From assembly GCA_026018925.1 (NCBI GenBank), contig JAKSZU010000016.1, positions 5,004,940 to 5,068,939 of the forward strand: a DNA stretch of 64,000 bases. Direction: 5' to 3'. Both the position numbers and the translations under genes were made by a program. Positions 11,030 to 22,055 of this stretch are shown one piece after another. Origin of the DNA: Tupaia tana. Taxonomy: Eukaryota; Chordata; Mammalia; Scandentia; Tupaiidae. The first letter of the stretch is position 1. Each line of letters begins with the position of its first letter. A model generated the notes under the pieces. That model saw only the letters and a program-made list of their open reading frames with translations, was not told the origin of the DNA and searched no databases.

Positions 11030-11770
11030 TACAGTGCTTCTCAGGCTTTTCGGCCTCAGTCTTCCCTTATGCTCTTCAGAATTACTGAGGACCTCGAACA
11101 GCTTTTCATTGACTATTTGGGTAAATAGTGATATTTACCATATTTGAAATTTATATTGAGAAATTTAAAAATCACTTATTCCTTCAAAATCAGTAATAAA
11201 CGCATTACGTGGTACTATAAATAGTATATTCTGTGTAAATAAGTATTCTTCATAATAAAAAACTGTAATGAGAAGTGCAGCATCGTTTTACATTTTTAGA
11301 ACCCTCTTTAGCGTCTGGCTTATTACAAGAAGACAGCTGGATCTTCATATCTGGCTCTAGAGTCAGTATGGTTCATTACAGATTTTTTTTTTTTTTTTTT
11401 TTGAGAGGTTTTTACTATAGGGCGTGTGCGCTCGCCAGGAAGGCAGAGAGAGACAGAAAGCGAGAAATCACCCCCGGGGGGATGGCCACACCACAGTCCC
11501 TTCTCCTCCATTCTCCTCCCAGGACTTTGGGCACTCATGCACACTTGCCTGGCAAGAGTTTAAGCCACCGGGTCTGGGACTCGAACTGCGGTTGGCTACA
11601 TGGGAGTCCAGCGATGCAGCCATTATGCCAACTGCTGGTCCCTGGTTACGTGTTTTCTTCAGCCATATGAAGACAGTCCACCCTCCTATCATGGATATTT
11701 TTCTACACCCAAACCTGACAAGTGGTATTTCCTTACGTGTGACTGTAATGTGAAATCAAAACCTTAGGGA
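11030..11770 (+). mobile_element. hAT-Charlie type DNA transposon remnant, split by a SINE
   Basis: It begins with ACAGTGCTTCTCAGGCTTTT and GGCCTCAGTCTTCCCTTATG, then ATTACTGAGGACCTCGAACA and ATATTTACCATATTTGAAAT. This follows the 5' end of a non-autonomous hAT-Charlie (MER1-type) element whose end is CAGTGGTTCTCAAAC. It continues through GTCTGGCTTATTACAAGAAG and GACAGCTGGATCTTCATATC to 11382. A SINE occupies 11383-11642, and a less certain remainder follows to about 11770. Confidence 0.72.
11383..11642 (-). mobile_element. tRNA-derived SINE, subfamily A2, inside a hAT element
   Basis: A reverse copy that starts with a T20 run (read as the A-tail on the other strand) and ends in GCCAACTGCTGGTCC. 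The C-run reads ATCACCCCCGGGGGGATGG. It interrupts the older hAT-Charlie element. No clean TSD is visible; the flanks share only TGGTT. Confidence 0.92.
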
Positions 11771-12549
11771 CCAACTTTTCATCCTGTTATCTTAAAACCA
11801 TTGGTCTCTCTTGCATCTTCAATGGCTCTCTTGGCCATGCCTGATTTAGTGACACCAAGCATTAGTCAGTTGAAAGATCTATGTCCACTGAGTTATACAA
11901 ACCTCCCTAGTGATAATATTCTGCTATACCATAAAAAATAACAGAACTGTTTTAAGTGTTAGGGAACTATCAAAATTATGCGGGTGGATTCAAGTTTTCC
12001 ACTGTCCTTAGTTATACTCAGGACCTCAATTTTTATCCTTGACAACAAGTACTGTCCAAAGTTTTCCTCAAAGGGACATGTTCCAAAAAAATGTGTCTTA
12101 AATACCTACGACTGAATAACAGGTTTTGTCTATTCATTTCAGGTATAAAAGTCTGTACCGTGAAATAAGCGGCTAGCGCGGCTTGCAACTCACTTGCATG
12201 AGTACGTTTCCCTGAGTTGAACATCATGTTTTTGTAGATAACAGAAACCTGTACTTGCCTTCCCCGCCAAACTGCTACAAAGATGTTTACTCAGAATCAA
12301 GACTGACTTACGGAAGTCAGTATTTACACTTCACCTAGGTCACGCCGAAGTGAAACTGGCTTTTGTTTTTCCTCAAATGCTTGGAGGATAAGGGTGTATG
12401 GACCTCTAGTATTGCCTGGTGGCACTAGTGACTTGGTTTGTGCCTAGCTGCCAGCTGTTTTACCCTCCCTCTCTCATCACCTTTGCACCATCCACGCAAG
12501 TGGTAATGAGGTGAAGAAAGCAGTAATGCCTCTGTGTTGTTATTAAATA
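11771..12549. other. Unique AT-rich stretch, no gene seen
   Basis: No repeat or exon recognised. It might be old transposon sequence beyond recognition. Confidence 0.4.
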
Positions 12550-13050
12550 CTTCGGAGGCTGGCTCCATAGCATAGTGGTTAAGGGAGCCAGATCCCACAT
12601 GGCCAGCCAAAGTTTAAATCCCTGCTGTGATGGCATGAAAAACGTACTGGGGGGAGCAGCAGCTAGTGTAATGGCTATGTCGCTGCACTCCCATGTAGTC
12701 GACTGCGGTTCAAGCCCTGGACCTGGTGGTTTAAACTCACGCCAGGTGTGTGTGCATGTGTGCCCAAGATCCCAAGAGAAGAGTGGAGGAGAAGGGATTG
12801 CGGCATGGCCATTCCCCTGGGGGGTGATTTCTCGCTTTCTGTCTCTCTCTGTCTTTATAGCGAGCGCACGTGCCCTATAGTGAAAACCTCTCCAAAAAAA
12901 AAAAAAAAAAAAAACATACTGGGCATGTGGGTGTGCAATCCCCCAAATTCCAAGGAGATGGAGAAATGGAGCAGGGATTGCAGCATGACCTTCCCCACTG
13001 GGGAATACTTCTCTCTCTCCCCCTTGCTCTCTCTCTTTGGAGTGGTGTTT
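12550..13050 (+). mobile_element. Older tRNA-derived SINE split by a younger one
   Basis: The head GAGGCTGGCTCCATAGCATA and GTGGTTAAGGGAGCC runs to about 12652. The element resumes at 12911 with ACATACTGGGCATGTGGGTG, AATCCCCCAAATTCCAAGGA, a C-rich/G-rich segment and a CT-rich tail ending near 13050. The sequence on either side of the inner element is a near-duplicate (AAAACRTACTGGG), which marks its TSD. Confidence 0.85.
12653..12910 (+). mobile_element. Young SINE nested in an older copy
   Basis: It starts GGAGCAGCAGCTAGTGTAATG and ends CTCTCC plus an A-run of over 20. It carries CCCCTGGGGGGTGATTTCTC and the CpG tail motif GCGAGCGCACGTGCCCTATA. The inserted copy is clearly less decayed than its host SINE. 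Confidence 0.93.
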
Positions 13051-15360
13051 TTATTTAAAGTCACAATCTGTTGCATAGATAAAATAGATTAATGCATTTT
13101 CTGGATTGTCTTATTTCTAGTTTTGAATGAACCTTGGGCACACAGACACGCATCTGTGTACATAAACCCGTGTGGCCGTGAGTTGGCCCTTTGGCCTTCT
13201 AGTGGGTTGCATTCTGTCCGTTTGTCTTGGTGTTTTGCCATCAGCAGTGCATTTATTTGGACTGTACACGTTATCTTGTATCGTATGTGGAGAACATTTG
13301 TTTACCATGGAGACCTCCCACGCAGTGGAAGTGAGGGAGACTCATTACTCAGTTAGGAGGTGTAGGTCAATGTGATAATCAGAAGTCATCGCGAATCACC
13401 CCGCCAGGCCAGTGGTGTTTGCTCCGAGCTCCAGTCAGGAGTCTCCTCTTTGCTGATCTCTTTAAAAATACTAACCAGAAGACAGTGAATCTTCGAATTC
13501 AGCTGATTGCATTGTGATTGATCTGAGCCAATTTTAAGGTAATTGATGATATTGCCTTACTTGAGTCTGTTAGTGCAAATAATTATTAATCAATATGCTC
13601 TCAGCGCTTACTTCAGAAGATAATTCTAACACATGATTTATTCTGAACATTTCAATTGAGCTACCTTTACAAGAGGAAAATCAATTGGCGACTGGTCTAA
13701 AGCACTTTAATTATCTACAGCTCTGTGTTCCTTTGTCAGCCATGTTTACCCGGGCACCGTGTTGTCCTGTTCTGGCAAGGACGACAGGAAGCATTTCATT
13801 GCCATCCTGGAGAGCGAAGACATTGCACATCTTTGATCGACTGAGTCGGTTTCAACTGATTTCATTAAATGCCTTAGAAACAAAGCCTGTGACTTTTCCT
13901 TTGGAAAGTATAATTAACATTGTCCTGGGAAATGAAGAAATATGTTCCGAATTTCCACGGAGTTGGGAAACTTTTGCTAGTGTGGATGGCGAATGTCCTG
14001 TGAGCTGATGTGCCCTTAGAACGTGGGAGCCGGAGCCACGGAAGATGAAGGTGGAGGATCCGAGGTGGTCACTGCCAGGGAAGCTCCTCCGGGGCTTTCT
14101 CGTGCGGAGGCGTCCCAGCCTGGGATTTGCTATTTTGCCCTCTCGGCAAAGTCCTGGTGAACGTTGTGGTTTGAGTTTTCCCTTCTCCCTGTGAGAAGAG
14201 CAGCAGAAGGGAATAATCCCCGCTCGGAACGAGCCTCCTTTTGTTCCAGAGCATAGCTTCCAAGCATCTGTTTTTGTTGTACTCGTGGAGGGGACAGGAA
14301 TGTGTGGGCCTTGGCCTGGGACTTGCAGACATGATTCTAACAGATGGGAATTTTAAATAACAGTTCCCTGAACTGTCGTAGGAGCTCTTCAGCCAGCACC
14401 GAGATGTTCTGTTCACTCCCGGCCGCCATTGGAGCGCATCTCCATGGTGAACCGTGAAGGCGGCCCAGCCAGTCCTTTACCTGGCTCGCTCCTACCCCCA
14501 TGCCTTCCTGGGATACCTCAAAGGGGCCCGAGATTCACCAGTGATAGACTGAAGCCCCAGCTCGTGGCTCCCAGCCAGCCGGGGCTGCGGCCCAGAAGGT
14601 CCCGCTCTCAAGCCCGAGCAGCGCGCCTGCTGCCCATTAGACAGGGCGAGGGGCAGGTGGGTGCGACCTGGGGTTTCTCGGGAGGTCGTCCGCCAGCCCT
14701 GAGGGAATATCTGGTGGAACTAGTACTGCAGCAGAGACCAGGAAGGAGGAATCCTGCTTCTCTGCACAGGAAGTCACAGTCCTCTTGGGAAGGGTTGGGT
14801 GAAGAGGTGGCACCTCAGCCATTAAGAGCAGAGGGGCTGGCACCAGAGGGAAGGGAGGAGAGTGGAAGGGTGGAGCGCTGGCATGTGGCTTGGCACTCTG
14901 AGGGGGTCTCTGCCCCTGTTCCCTTCCTCCTCTCCAGCTGCCCTTCTCAGCTCACTGAGAACAGAAGCTTGTTCTGAGCTCCTCTTCGGGAAACTGGGAA
15001 ACTGCAGGACATAAAATCCAGGACCAGCAATGGTCTGTGCTGTGACTTCTAGAATCCCTCTCACACAGACGGGGTGTTGGGCCCTGGAGACCTTGCACCA
15101 GCGAGCTGGGACTGAGTGGGAGAACAGTTAGGGACAACTCCCATTCCGCTCGTGTGTGCAAATCATGGTGTGTGGGAAGCTCTCTGGCTGGGGGCCTCTG
15201 CTGACTGCAGAATGGGTCAAGAAAGTCTGGTCATGGTTACTTGGAGGGTCCCCTCCTTCCTGCTCTTCTGTGTCTCTTTTGTCACACCTCATTGCCTCAC
15301 TCCTTGCTCATCATTTGAGTTCAGTGGTGAGAAAGGAAACCCTTCTCTAATTCCTGCCTC
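13051..15360. other. SINE-free 2.3-kb block, possible regulatory DNA
   Basis: Unique sequence. 13440-13980 is AT-rich and holds several homeodomain-type cores (TAATTGATGA at 13540, AATAATTATTAATCAATA at 13579-13596). 14400-15000 is GC-rich with the longest open frame of the window (14429-14977, 182 codons, forward). That frame is rich in P, R, S and G, has no recognisable domain, and is probably chance. Confidence 0.4.
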
Positions 15361-15590
15361 CACCTAGACCTGGCGGCTTGAAAACACGCCAGGGGTGTGT
15401 GTTTGCGCGCGCGCGCGTGTGTGTGTGTGTGTGTGTGTGTGTGACAAAAAGCAGAAATAGAGGAGAAGGGATTATGGCATGACCACATCCTAGCTGGCAT
15501 GTTTTCTTCCTTGTTCTCCCTCTGTCTCTCTTTGGTGAACACACGCATCTTTTGCAAATTAAGAAGAACCAAAAAAAAAAAAAACAACCT
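15361..15590 (+). mobile_element. 5'-truncated SINE with internal microsatellite
   Basis: It begins at CTAGACCTGGCGGCTTG, so the tRNA-like head is missing. The GTGTGCGTGCGTGCC part has expanded into a (GC)n(GT)n tract at 15405-15443. The GAGGAGAAGGGATTATGGC block, the CT-rich part and the A-tail follow. Confidence 0.85.
15405..15443. repeat. (GC)n(GT)n microsatellite
   Basis: Alternating purine-pyrimidine tract: about seven GC steps then about thirteen GT steps. It grew out of the GTGTGCGTGCGTG segment of the SINE. Such tracts can adopt Z-DNA. Confidence 0.95.
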
Positions 15591-15641
15591 CAAAGACCAA
15601 TGTCATGTCTGCATGGCATATTGTAATTCAGTAAAAATCTA
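15591..15641. other. Spacer
   Basis: Short unique sequence between the SINE tail and the palindromic miniature element. Confidence 0.4.
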
Positions 15642-15713
15642 TTGGGTCATCAGAAAATTCATGTCACATTTTTGCATAGGAAAATACATCATGACTTTAC
15701 CAATGACCCGGTA
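15640..15713. mobile_element. Mariner-like palindromic MITE, copy 1
   Basis: A 70-bp element (15642-15711) flanked by TA on both sides. One arm begins TTGGGTCATCAGAAAATTCA and the other ends CATGACTTTACCAATGACCC. The two arms are reverse complements around a centre near ATTTTTGCATAGGAAAAT. A TA duplication and full-length palindrome are the hallmarks of Tc1/mariner miniature elements. It does not match the MADE1 ends I remember. Confidence 0.8.
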
Positions 15714-16654
15714 GTAAATGAAGGAATTACTTAAAATTATTCTGTCTTTTCTTTTAGTTTCTGTATAATATATATGAAGACTGTCTTTTCAACTGATTTT
15801 CCTTCTAAGCATGGCTGGAGAGCCAGATGATGAATACGTTGGCCCCACACATTGTGTAACACCAGTGACATGAGATGAGAGACCAGGAGTGGAATTCGCC
15901 AAGACCAACAAAAGTTGCCAAAGATATTTGCAGATCAGGACCCAAGGGTCATGCTTGTGTACCTTCCCAACTGCTCTCCCGAGGTTTCGAGTGCAACTAA
16001 GAGAGAGAAAAGCAGGGCTTGCAGGTGTGAGCACCATATATTAATAGCTCAGCCAATCTACTTAACGGAGTGAGCCAAGCCCAGGCCATGTGATGACTGT
16101 AGCGTTGGTGTCCCATCCCCCTCACTCCAGAGGGGCTGTGACAGGTGGGACGCAGCGTCCTTTAAACAGTGCGGACGATGACTGCAAACACTCAGGGCAG
16201 GAAGTGACAATAAATATTTCAGGCAACTGGGGCCCAGGAGACCTAGAGGTGAGCAGAATGTAATCACTCAAGGTGAAATTGGGCCAGGGCCTCCCAAGTC
16301 CCACCAAGGAACACAGTGAACTTTCTAAAAGGTCAAAACCTTTGTCTGATCTCCGTCAAAAGATGAGAAAGTGAGATGTGCATCTCCTTTCTGGAGATGG
16401 GATTTGTCTTTAACGGTAGTTTCTGGTTTCTTTTGCAGCCTTTGAGCGTAAGAAGCAAAGGCACAAAAATAGTTCCTGGAGGGGAAAAAGCACCCAAAGG
16501 CCCGGAATGCAGGATACTGTGTGGGCGTCAGTGAACTTGGGTTGTAAATCGACAGTCCCTTCAACAGAGGAAGACCTAGTTAGAGAGACTTGGGTTTTCT
16601 TAGAAGGCATGAATTAGTGCTCTGGGCAGCCTGCCCCATTGGGAAACAGAATAA
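15714..16654. other. Unique stretch, no gene seen
   Basis: Unique sequence with short reverse frames at 15789-16037 and 16325-16610. None resembles a known protein. Confidence 0.4.
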
Positions 16655-16830
16655 TGCTAATGATTTGCATTTATATAATACCCTTTGGCTTGTGGGTCTA
16701 CAAGCACTTTGCAAACATTAATTAATTCTCTAAGCCCCCTATGAGGCAGGGAGTGCCATCCTAATGGTGAAGGAGGGCCTGAGATTCTTGCCAGAGTGAA
16801 TGTGCAAGTTAGGGAACACTGCGGGCTTGG
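16655..16830 (-). mobile_element. MIR-type remnant
   Basis: TACAAGCACTTTGCAAACAT, ATTAATTCTCTAAGCCCC and CTATGAGGCAGGGAGTG match the reverse MIR/MIR3 pattern (AAGCACTTT..CATTATCTCATTT..ATCCTCAC..CTATGAGGTAGG). A decayed GCAAGTTAGGG core part follows. Confidence 0.65.
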
Positions 16831-17357
16831 GAGCTGAGGAGGTTGAGAGGAATTTTTATGAGAAACAACAACAAAGGTAGAATGTTGATCAGCCCATGTG
16901 AGAAATAAAGCTAGCTGCCATGACCATGGACGAAGGCCTATCAGTTAACCACTGAGTTTCGCCCCTGCAATCCCAGGCATCTGTCATGGCCTACGCTATG
17001 TGACTCTTGTCTGCCATTTCGTTTCCAAAGTTCTGCTTGTGCTTGTCTGAAACCCGGATTCCAGACCTGGACTCAGTTTACCTCGTCTCACTAACCGAGG
17101 ACGTGCGGCCACTTGTCCTATGGGGGCGCAGGATTGCTGTGGCTGCTCTGGTTGTCGGTTCCCAGCCTGGCTCGCTCCTGGGTGACGCACTCAGTGCACC
17201 CGGCCTACAGGCACTGGAGTTCTTGCTCCCCGTTAGACACTGGGGCTATTCCTGAAGGCCTCCATACGGGAAGAGCAGCCCCTGCGCCACTGCCTTCATT
17301 CCTCCCGTGCCATGGGAGTGTTTCCACTTTCCTCCTGCTCACCTGACGTAGACCTTG
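16831..17357. other. Unique stretch, no gene seen
   Basis: No repeat or exon recognised. Confidence 0.4.
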
Positions 17358-17358
17358 A

Positions 17359-17645
17359 GAAAATTGGAAAGTAGGGAACCAGCAGTTAGCGTAATGGCTA
17401 TGTCGCTGGACTCCCACGTAGTCGACCGCGGTTCGCGTCCCGGACCCGGTGGCTTAAAACTCACGCCGGGCACGTGTGCGTGCGTGCCCAAGATCCCGAG
17501 AGGAGAATGGAGGAGAAGGGATTGCGGTGTGGCCATCCCCCCGGGGAGTGATTTCTCGCTTTCTGTCTCTATGTCTGTCTCTGTCTGTCTGGTGAGCGCA
17601 CGCGCCCTACAGCAAAACCTCTCAAAAAAAAAAGAAAATTGGAAA
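17359..17645 (+). mobile_element. tRNA-derived SINE, subfamily A1, with perfect TSD
   Basis: The body runs 17372-17633, flanked by the perfect 12-bp TSD GAAAATTGGAAA (17359-17370 and 17634-17645). The head GGGAACCAGCAGTTAGCG has a good box A (TTAGCGTAATGG). Box B is GGTTCGCGTCC at 17430-17440, with C where A is expected. CpG sites are mostly intact, so it is young. Confidence 0.96.
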
Positions 17646-18089
17646 CTGTTTGCAGCATTGCTGGGATTTACCAGTCAGTGTCATGTACTGGAGCCTCTGA
17701 TGAGAGCCCAGTATGCAGTGAGTAGAGGAAGCCCTGTGGCCAGGGGAGGTGAATCTCGCTCGCTCAGCCCTGCGCAGCGCCGCCTGTTGGTGGTGACGAG
17801 GGAGTTTGCTCTGACTGACTAGGTAAGGAGTCTTCTATCTCTGGCTAGTATCACACTGGAGCAGACCGGTCACTTGTGAAGTACTCGCAAGTGAGCTCTC
17901 GCAGTGATTTCCTTAAATAGACTCCCATTGTTCTGGCTCTTCCTAATGTTCAACAATCCCCTGTAAGTTACCACAGAAGCCAATGTCAGCCTGCTCTTCC
18001 CAAGTTACAGGAATGAATGCTATGTGTATTCCTGAGGTGCGTTTCATGCAAATGCACGTGTGTGTCCGCTAAGTCGCGTGCAATCGTTA
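17646..18089. other. Unique stretch, no gene seen
   Basis: No repeat or exon recognised. Confidence 0.4.
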
Positions 18090-18368
18090 GGTCATCTTTT
18101 TTTTTTTTTTTTTTTTTTTCAGTTTGCTATAGGGTGCTTCCACTGGCCAGAGAAAGATACGGGGATGGGGGTGGAATGAGAGATTGCCCCCCACCCCCCA
18201 GGTGGGATGGCCAGTCCCTCAGTCACTTCTCCATTCTCCTTTTATGATTTTGGGCATGCTCACAAATGTGCATGTGTGTGATTTTCAAGCCTCTGGGTCC
18301 AGGACTCAAACCACGCAGTCGGCCATGTGGGATCCAGCTCCTTAACCACCATGCTACCTGGCTTGCCC
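18090..18368 (-). mobile_element. tRNA-derived SINE, subfamily C
   Basis: A T22 run, then TTGCTATAGGGTGC, a GA-rich tract, CCCCCCACCCCCCAGG, TCTCCATTCTCC, GGGTCCAGGACTCAAACC, and the end CCTTAACCACCATGC. The GTGGGATCCAGC part separates it from subfamilies A and B. Confidence 0.85.
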
Positions 18369-19384
18369 CAGTGATTTTTTTACTAAATCATTTTATGTTC
18401 CTTTCAAGTTCACTAGTCCATAGGGAGAGATCTATTCAGGAATAAAAGGTATATATTGCTTTCAACTATTTTTTAATTCTGAGAAAAAGAGAGATGCGAT
18501 TAATGCTGCCACCGTCTTCGCGGGAGCTGGCCGTCGGGGCAGGCCCTGGGTGTGGGCTGAGAAGGGGCTGGCTCCGGCTGGCGTGCGTGCGGGATCAGAC
18601 TGGCCGGCGCTGGGCTCCTCCCAGCAGGACCCACACTGACTTCGAGCTGCCGCCAGCTGGTTTTGCTGTGCAGAAGTGCTCAGCTTTACAGATGAGAAGC
18701 ACGCGGCTTTGCATCAGCTGCGCAGGCTCAGGGGAGCAGCGTGCCCAGGTAAATTCACCCGATGCGCATCTGACACCTTCAGCTGACCCTGGTGCTCTAA
18801 ACTGGGGTGCTCTCTGAGGCCACGCCTTGTCTCCAGCGGTGCCACTTTTCTTGATCTTCCCACCTCAGGGAGATCTGGGTGTTAGGAAGAGAAGGCATGC
18901 CTTTATTTGGGGCTTTCCAATGCACTGTCAGTAGCGATTTCTGAAAGTACAGAGAATCATTTGCAAAGAGGTCCGATACAGTGTCTCCTGTAGGAACTGC
19001 CTCAATGGTGAGGTTTCAGTGCGGTCCCCGGAACCAGAACCACGAGTCTGGTTCCCTGTTGCATTGCTAGCAGGAGACCTCCAGGGCTGCCTGACTCCCG
19101 AGGAAATGAAGGCACTTTTGAACAGCGGAAAAGCTTGTATTTACCTGTATGCATATGAAGGATGGTTACAGATAATGGGAGTGTGGCACTTCTGGTTGCC
19201 TTTGCCCTTGGAAAGTGCCATTGATGGTTTTGCAGCTCACTGCTTCTGCAGGCCTTTACGTGGCTCCGTGGGCAAATTCCGAGACCAAAGCTCAATTTCA
19301 GTCCCCTCTAAGTTTTAGCGTATGAATCTTTTCGGTTTTCAGATGGACATTACATAGATACGTGTGTTTTGTTTTCTTTTTTCC
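18369..19384. other. Mostly unique stretch, no gene seen
   Basis: 18490-18700 is CpG-rich and may contain a very old reverse G2 SINE (T/A-rich, then GAGAAAAAGAGAGATGCG). 18840-19320 is unique. Open frames at 18494-18817 and 19019-19318 have no recognisable domain. Confidence 0.35.
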
Positions 19385-19638
19385 CTTTTTTTTTTTTTAG
19401 GTTTTTGCCATAGGGCGTCTGTGCTTGATGGAGAGAGACAGAGAGAGGGAAAGTGAGAAGTCACCCCCCGAGGGATGGCCACACCAGAATCCCTTCTCGT
19501 CCAGCCTCCTCACAGGATTTTGGGCTCACGTACACATGCTCCTGGCATGGTTTTGAAGCTGCCAGTTCAGGGCTCGAACTGTGGTTGTCCAAGTGGGAGT
19601 CCAGTGGCCTTGACTACCACTCCGTCTGCTGGCCCCCA
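19385..19638 (-). mobile_element. tRNA-derived SINE, subfamily B
   Basis: A T-run, then TTTTTGCCATAGGGCGTC, GA-rich tract, TCACCCCCCGAGGGATGG, GGGCTCGAACTGTGG (reverse box B), GTGGGAGTCCAG and CTGCTGGCCCCC. Moderately diverged. Confidence 0.87.
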
Positions 19639-19899
19639 GATATGTATTTTTAAGTGGCAGTATATAAACTAAACTTCGGTCGGGTGAGTCACAGCTTGTC
19701 ATGGAGTTAAGGCTTCTGGGCCGGTGGAGCGGCGTTGGTTGTTGGTCTGATGTTGTCACGGGTCTTAGCACTGTAGCCTGAGGTACCACAAGATGTTCAT
19801 GACCTGTTAAAGAAAAACCCACTGGGGGTGTTCTCCTTCATCGACACTGGTACAGGCGGGGATATTGATACTGTGCCAGCAGCCGTGTGGCACACCAGT

Positions 19900-20010
19900 C
19901 CTACCGTGGTAGTGACTATCCCCACTTTGCCCTGGGCTTGAGGGGTGCAAGGGCTCCCTGCCAAGTCACACAGCTTCCAGCTGACCCAAACTACTTAGGA
20001 CCTCGCTGGT
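19900..20010 (-). mobile_element. MIR-like fragment
   Basis: AGTGACTATCCCCACTTTGC and CCCTGCCAAGTCACACAGCT follow the reverse MIR core (ATTATCCCCATTTTAC, then TTGCCCAAGGTCACACAGCT). Short and diverged. Confidence 0.5.
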
Positions 20011-20467
20011 GATGCTGGGTTGTTTAGCCCGGCCCCTCCTCCAGTCCTAGCCTGCTCAGAAGGCAGAGAGGAAGTGGCATCTCAAGTACCCAGCCCTCTG
20101 GGTGCAGCCCCCGGATACTCTGGGCAGGAGCGAGGCACTGTTCCCCTTGCTGACCGGGTGCCAGCATTTCTGAGCGTTTTCCTCTGCCCGTGTGTGCGTT
20201 CGTTCTCGTCCTGGGGCCTTCGCACTTGCGGACGTCCTGTGTGCGGTTCTGTGTTCTGACAACACCACGGGCCTTTCTGTCTGTTAGGACGGAACTCCGT
20301 TTCCTTTATAGAGGGGATCCGACCACGCCGCCTCCGCAAAGCTGCGCTTCAAAGCACTCAGGAGACCCCAGCCTCTCTCGTTTCTCTGCTGCCTATTTCT
20401 CGCTCTCCTGTATCAGTAAGGATCTTAACTGCAGTCTGGTCTAAAGTCGACCTGCTCTCCTGCATAG
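20011..20467. other. GC-rich mostly unique stretch
   Basis: A GGGGCCTTCGCACTTGCGGA phrase near 20211 recalls the L2 segment GGGCCTTTGCACTTGCTG, so a short forward L2 scrap is possible. Nothing else recognised. Confidence 0.35.
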
Positions 20468-20668
20468 CCTCGTCTTTTTAAATTTATTTTTAAAATTTAA
20501 TTAATTTTATTTTACTAGATACAGAGCGAGAGACAGTGAGAAAGCACCCCCACGGGTGTGGCCGATACCTCAATCCCCCCTTTCCCGTTCTCTCTCGCAC
20601 GCCTGGAGTGTATGGTAAGCCACTGGTCTGGGACTCGGCACCGTGCCACCCTGCCACCGGCCGGCCCT
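20468..20668 (-). mobile_element. tRNA-derived SINE, old and shortened
   Basis: An A/T-rich start, a GAGCGAGAGACAGTGAGAAA tract, GCACCCCCACGGGTGTGG, a CAATCCCCCCTTTCCCGTTC part, GTCTGGGACTCGG, and an end CCACCCTGCCACCGGCCGG. The tRNA-like part is shortened. Confidence 0.75.
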
Positions 20669-21769
20669 CTCCCTGCTCTGTTCTGCGCCCCCACGGGGGT
20701 AGCTGAGACACCGGCCCTGGAACGTGGCGTGCTTTGATGTATGTCGTGGTTACTTCAGCGGCTTTTCGCCGTGGACCTGGCCTTCTTCCGTGAGCCTGCA
20801 TACCTGTCTTGCCTAGGTTTGCTGGATTAGAGTTAGATCGTTTCGTTTTCAGCAGATACAGCCAAGCACGTGGTATGGGGTCTGACTCATGTGAAGAAAG
20901 TCCAGGTTAGCTTATGAGCAGATGAGTTCCGAGTTTCTTTTTAGTGAAGGGGCATTTATTTACTTTGGATTGTTACAGAGACCTTCTGGACTGTTTTCCT
21001 GTAATGACCTCGTTACTACTTAAGTGGCATGTTTATGTTCCGAGTTGATTTACACGGAGCGTTGCTTTTCCGCTGGTAACGCACGCAGGTATCTCAGGTT
21101 ACCAGGATGACGGGAGCCAGTGCTCCACACCGCTCATGTCAGACGTCCCGAGCTGAGCGACGGCAGCGTGTCCGGCTCACGGGCCGAGGGCTGCCCTGCC
21201 AGAGCCCTGCCAGGGATAGGTCCTCCCGCTCAGGGCCTCCGCGACCTGCACGACGTTGGGGAGCACGTCTCAGCGTTCGTGGATGCGTGGATGTGCTTTC
21301 TACCAATGAATTCTCTCTGTTATTTCTGTGTTAGAAGGGCAGGGAAAAACACTGAAATCGTTTCTCCCCATCTTGGTGTTCTCGCCTCGCTTTCCTCCTT
21401 CCCTTCCTCACTTCCTGTGGGAGGTGTCGATCTGGCTTTCTAGGGGAGCCTGCAGAGGCCCTCAGCAGGGCCCAGCCTCCAGAGATGGCCCCAAGTCCTG
21501 CCCTAGTGCCCGCTTCTTTTCACATCCTCCCCACGTCACGGGGCTCCTTCAGACCTCGAATCCAGCATCAGTAAAACTGTTACCATATACTGGGGTCTTG
21601 GGAAAATTATGAAAGTATTCTGTTAGATGACCACTGTGTAAATTATGGGAAGTTAAAATTATTTTATTAATGATCACAAAATAGGTTTTCCTCCTCATTC
21701 TACTTTGAAGATTTCTTTTTTAGGAGTTGGCAGATATTTGCCCCTTTGTAGGTCCCAGTCCATGTGACT
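20669..21769. other. Unique stretch, partly CpG-rich, no gene seen
   Basis: 21100-21330 is rich in CpG. Open frames of 75 to 107 codons overlap here but none is recognisable. No repeat seen. Confidence 0.4.
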
Positions 21770-22055
21770 AGAATCAACATTTTATTTATTTTTTTAATTT
21801 TAGTTTTTTGTTATAAGTCATATGCACTTGCTAGAGAGAGACAGCAAGTGAGAGAAAGTGAGAAACCACCCCCGGGGGGATGGCCACTCACCAATTCCTT
21901 CTCCTCTATTCTCCCCTTGGGAGTTTGGCACATATACACATGAGCCTGGTGTGGTTTTCAAGCTGCCAGGTCCAGGACTCGAACTGTGCAGTCAGCCATG
22001 TGGGATCCAATGCCCTAACCACTACACCCCACCTGCTGGCCCGCAGAGTCAACAT
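21770..22055 (-). mobile_element. tRNA-derived SINE, subfamily C, with TSD
   Basis: The body runs about 21781-22043. Flanks GAATCAACAT (21771-21780) and GAGTCAACAT (22046-22055) form a 10-bp TSD with one mismatch. Reverse box B reads GGACTCGAACTGTGC. The head end is CCCCACCTGCTGGCCC. Confidence 0.9.

Noticed and set aside
14429-14977. Longest open frame, 182 codons, forward
   Set aside because: GC-rich composition lowers stop frequency. The predicted protein is rich in P, R, S, G and E, shows no domain, and there are no recognisable splice or promoter features.
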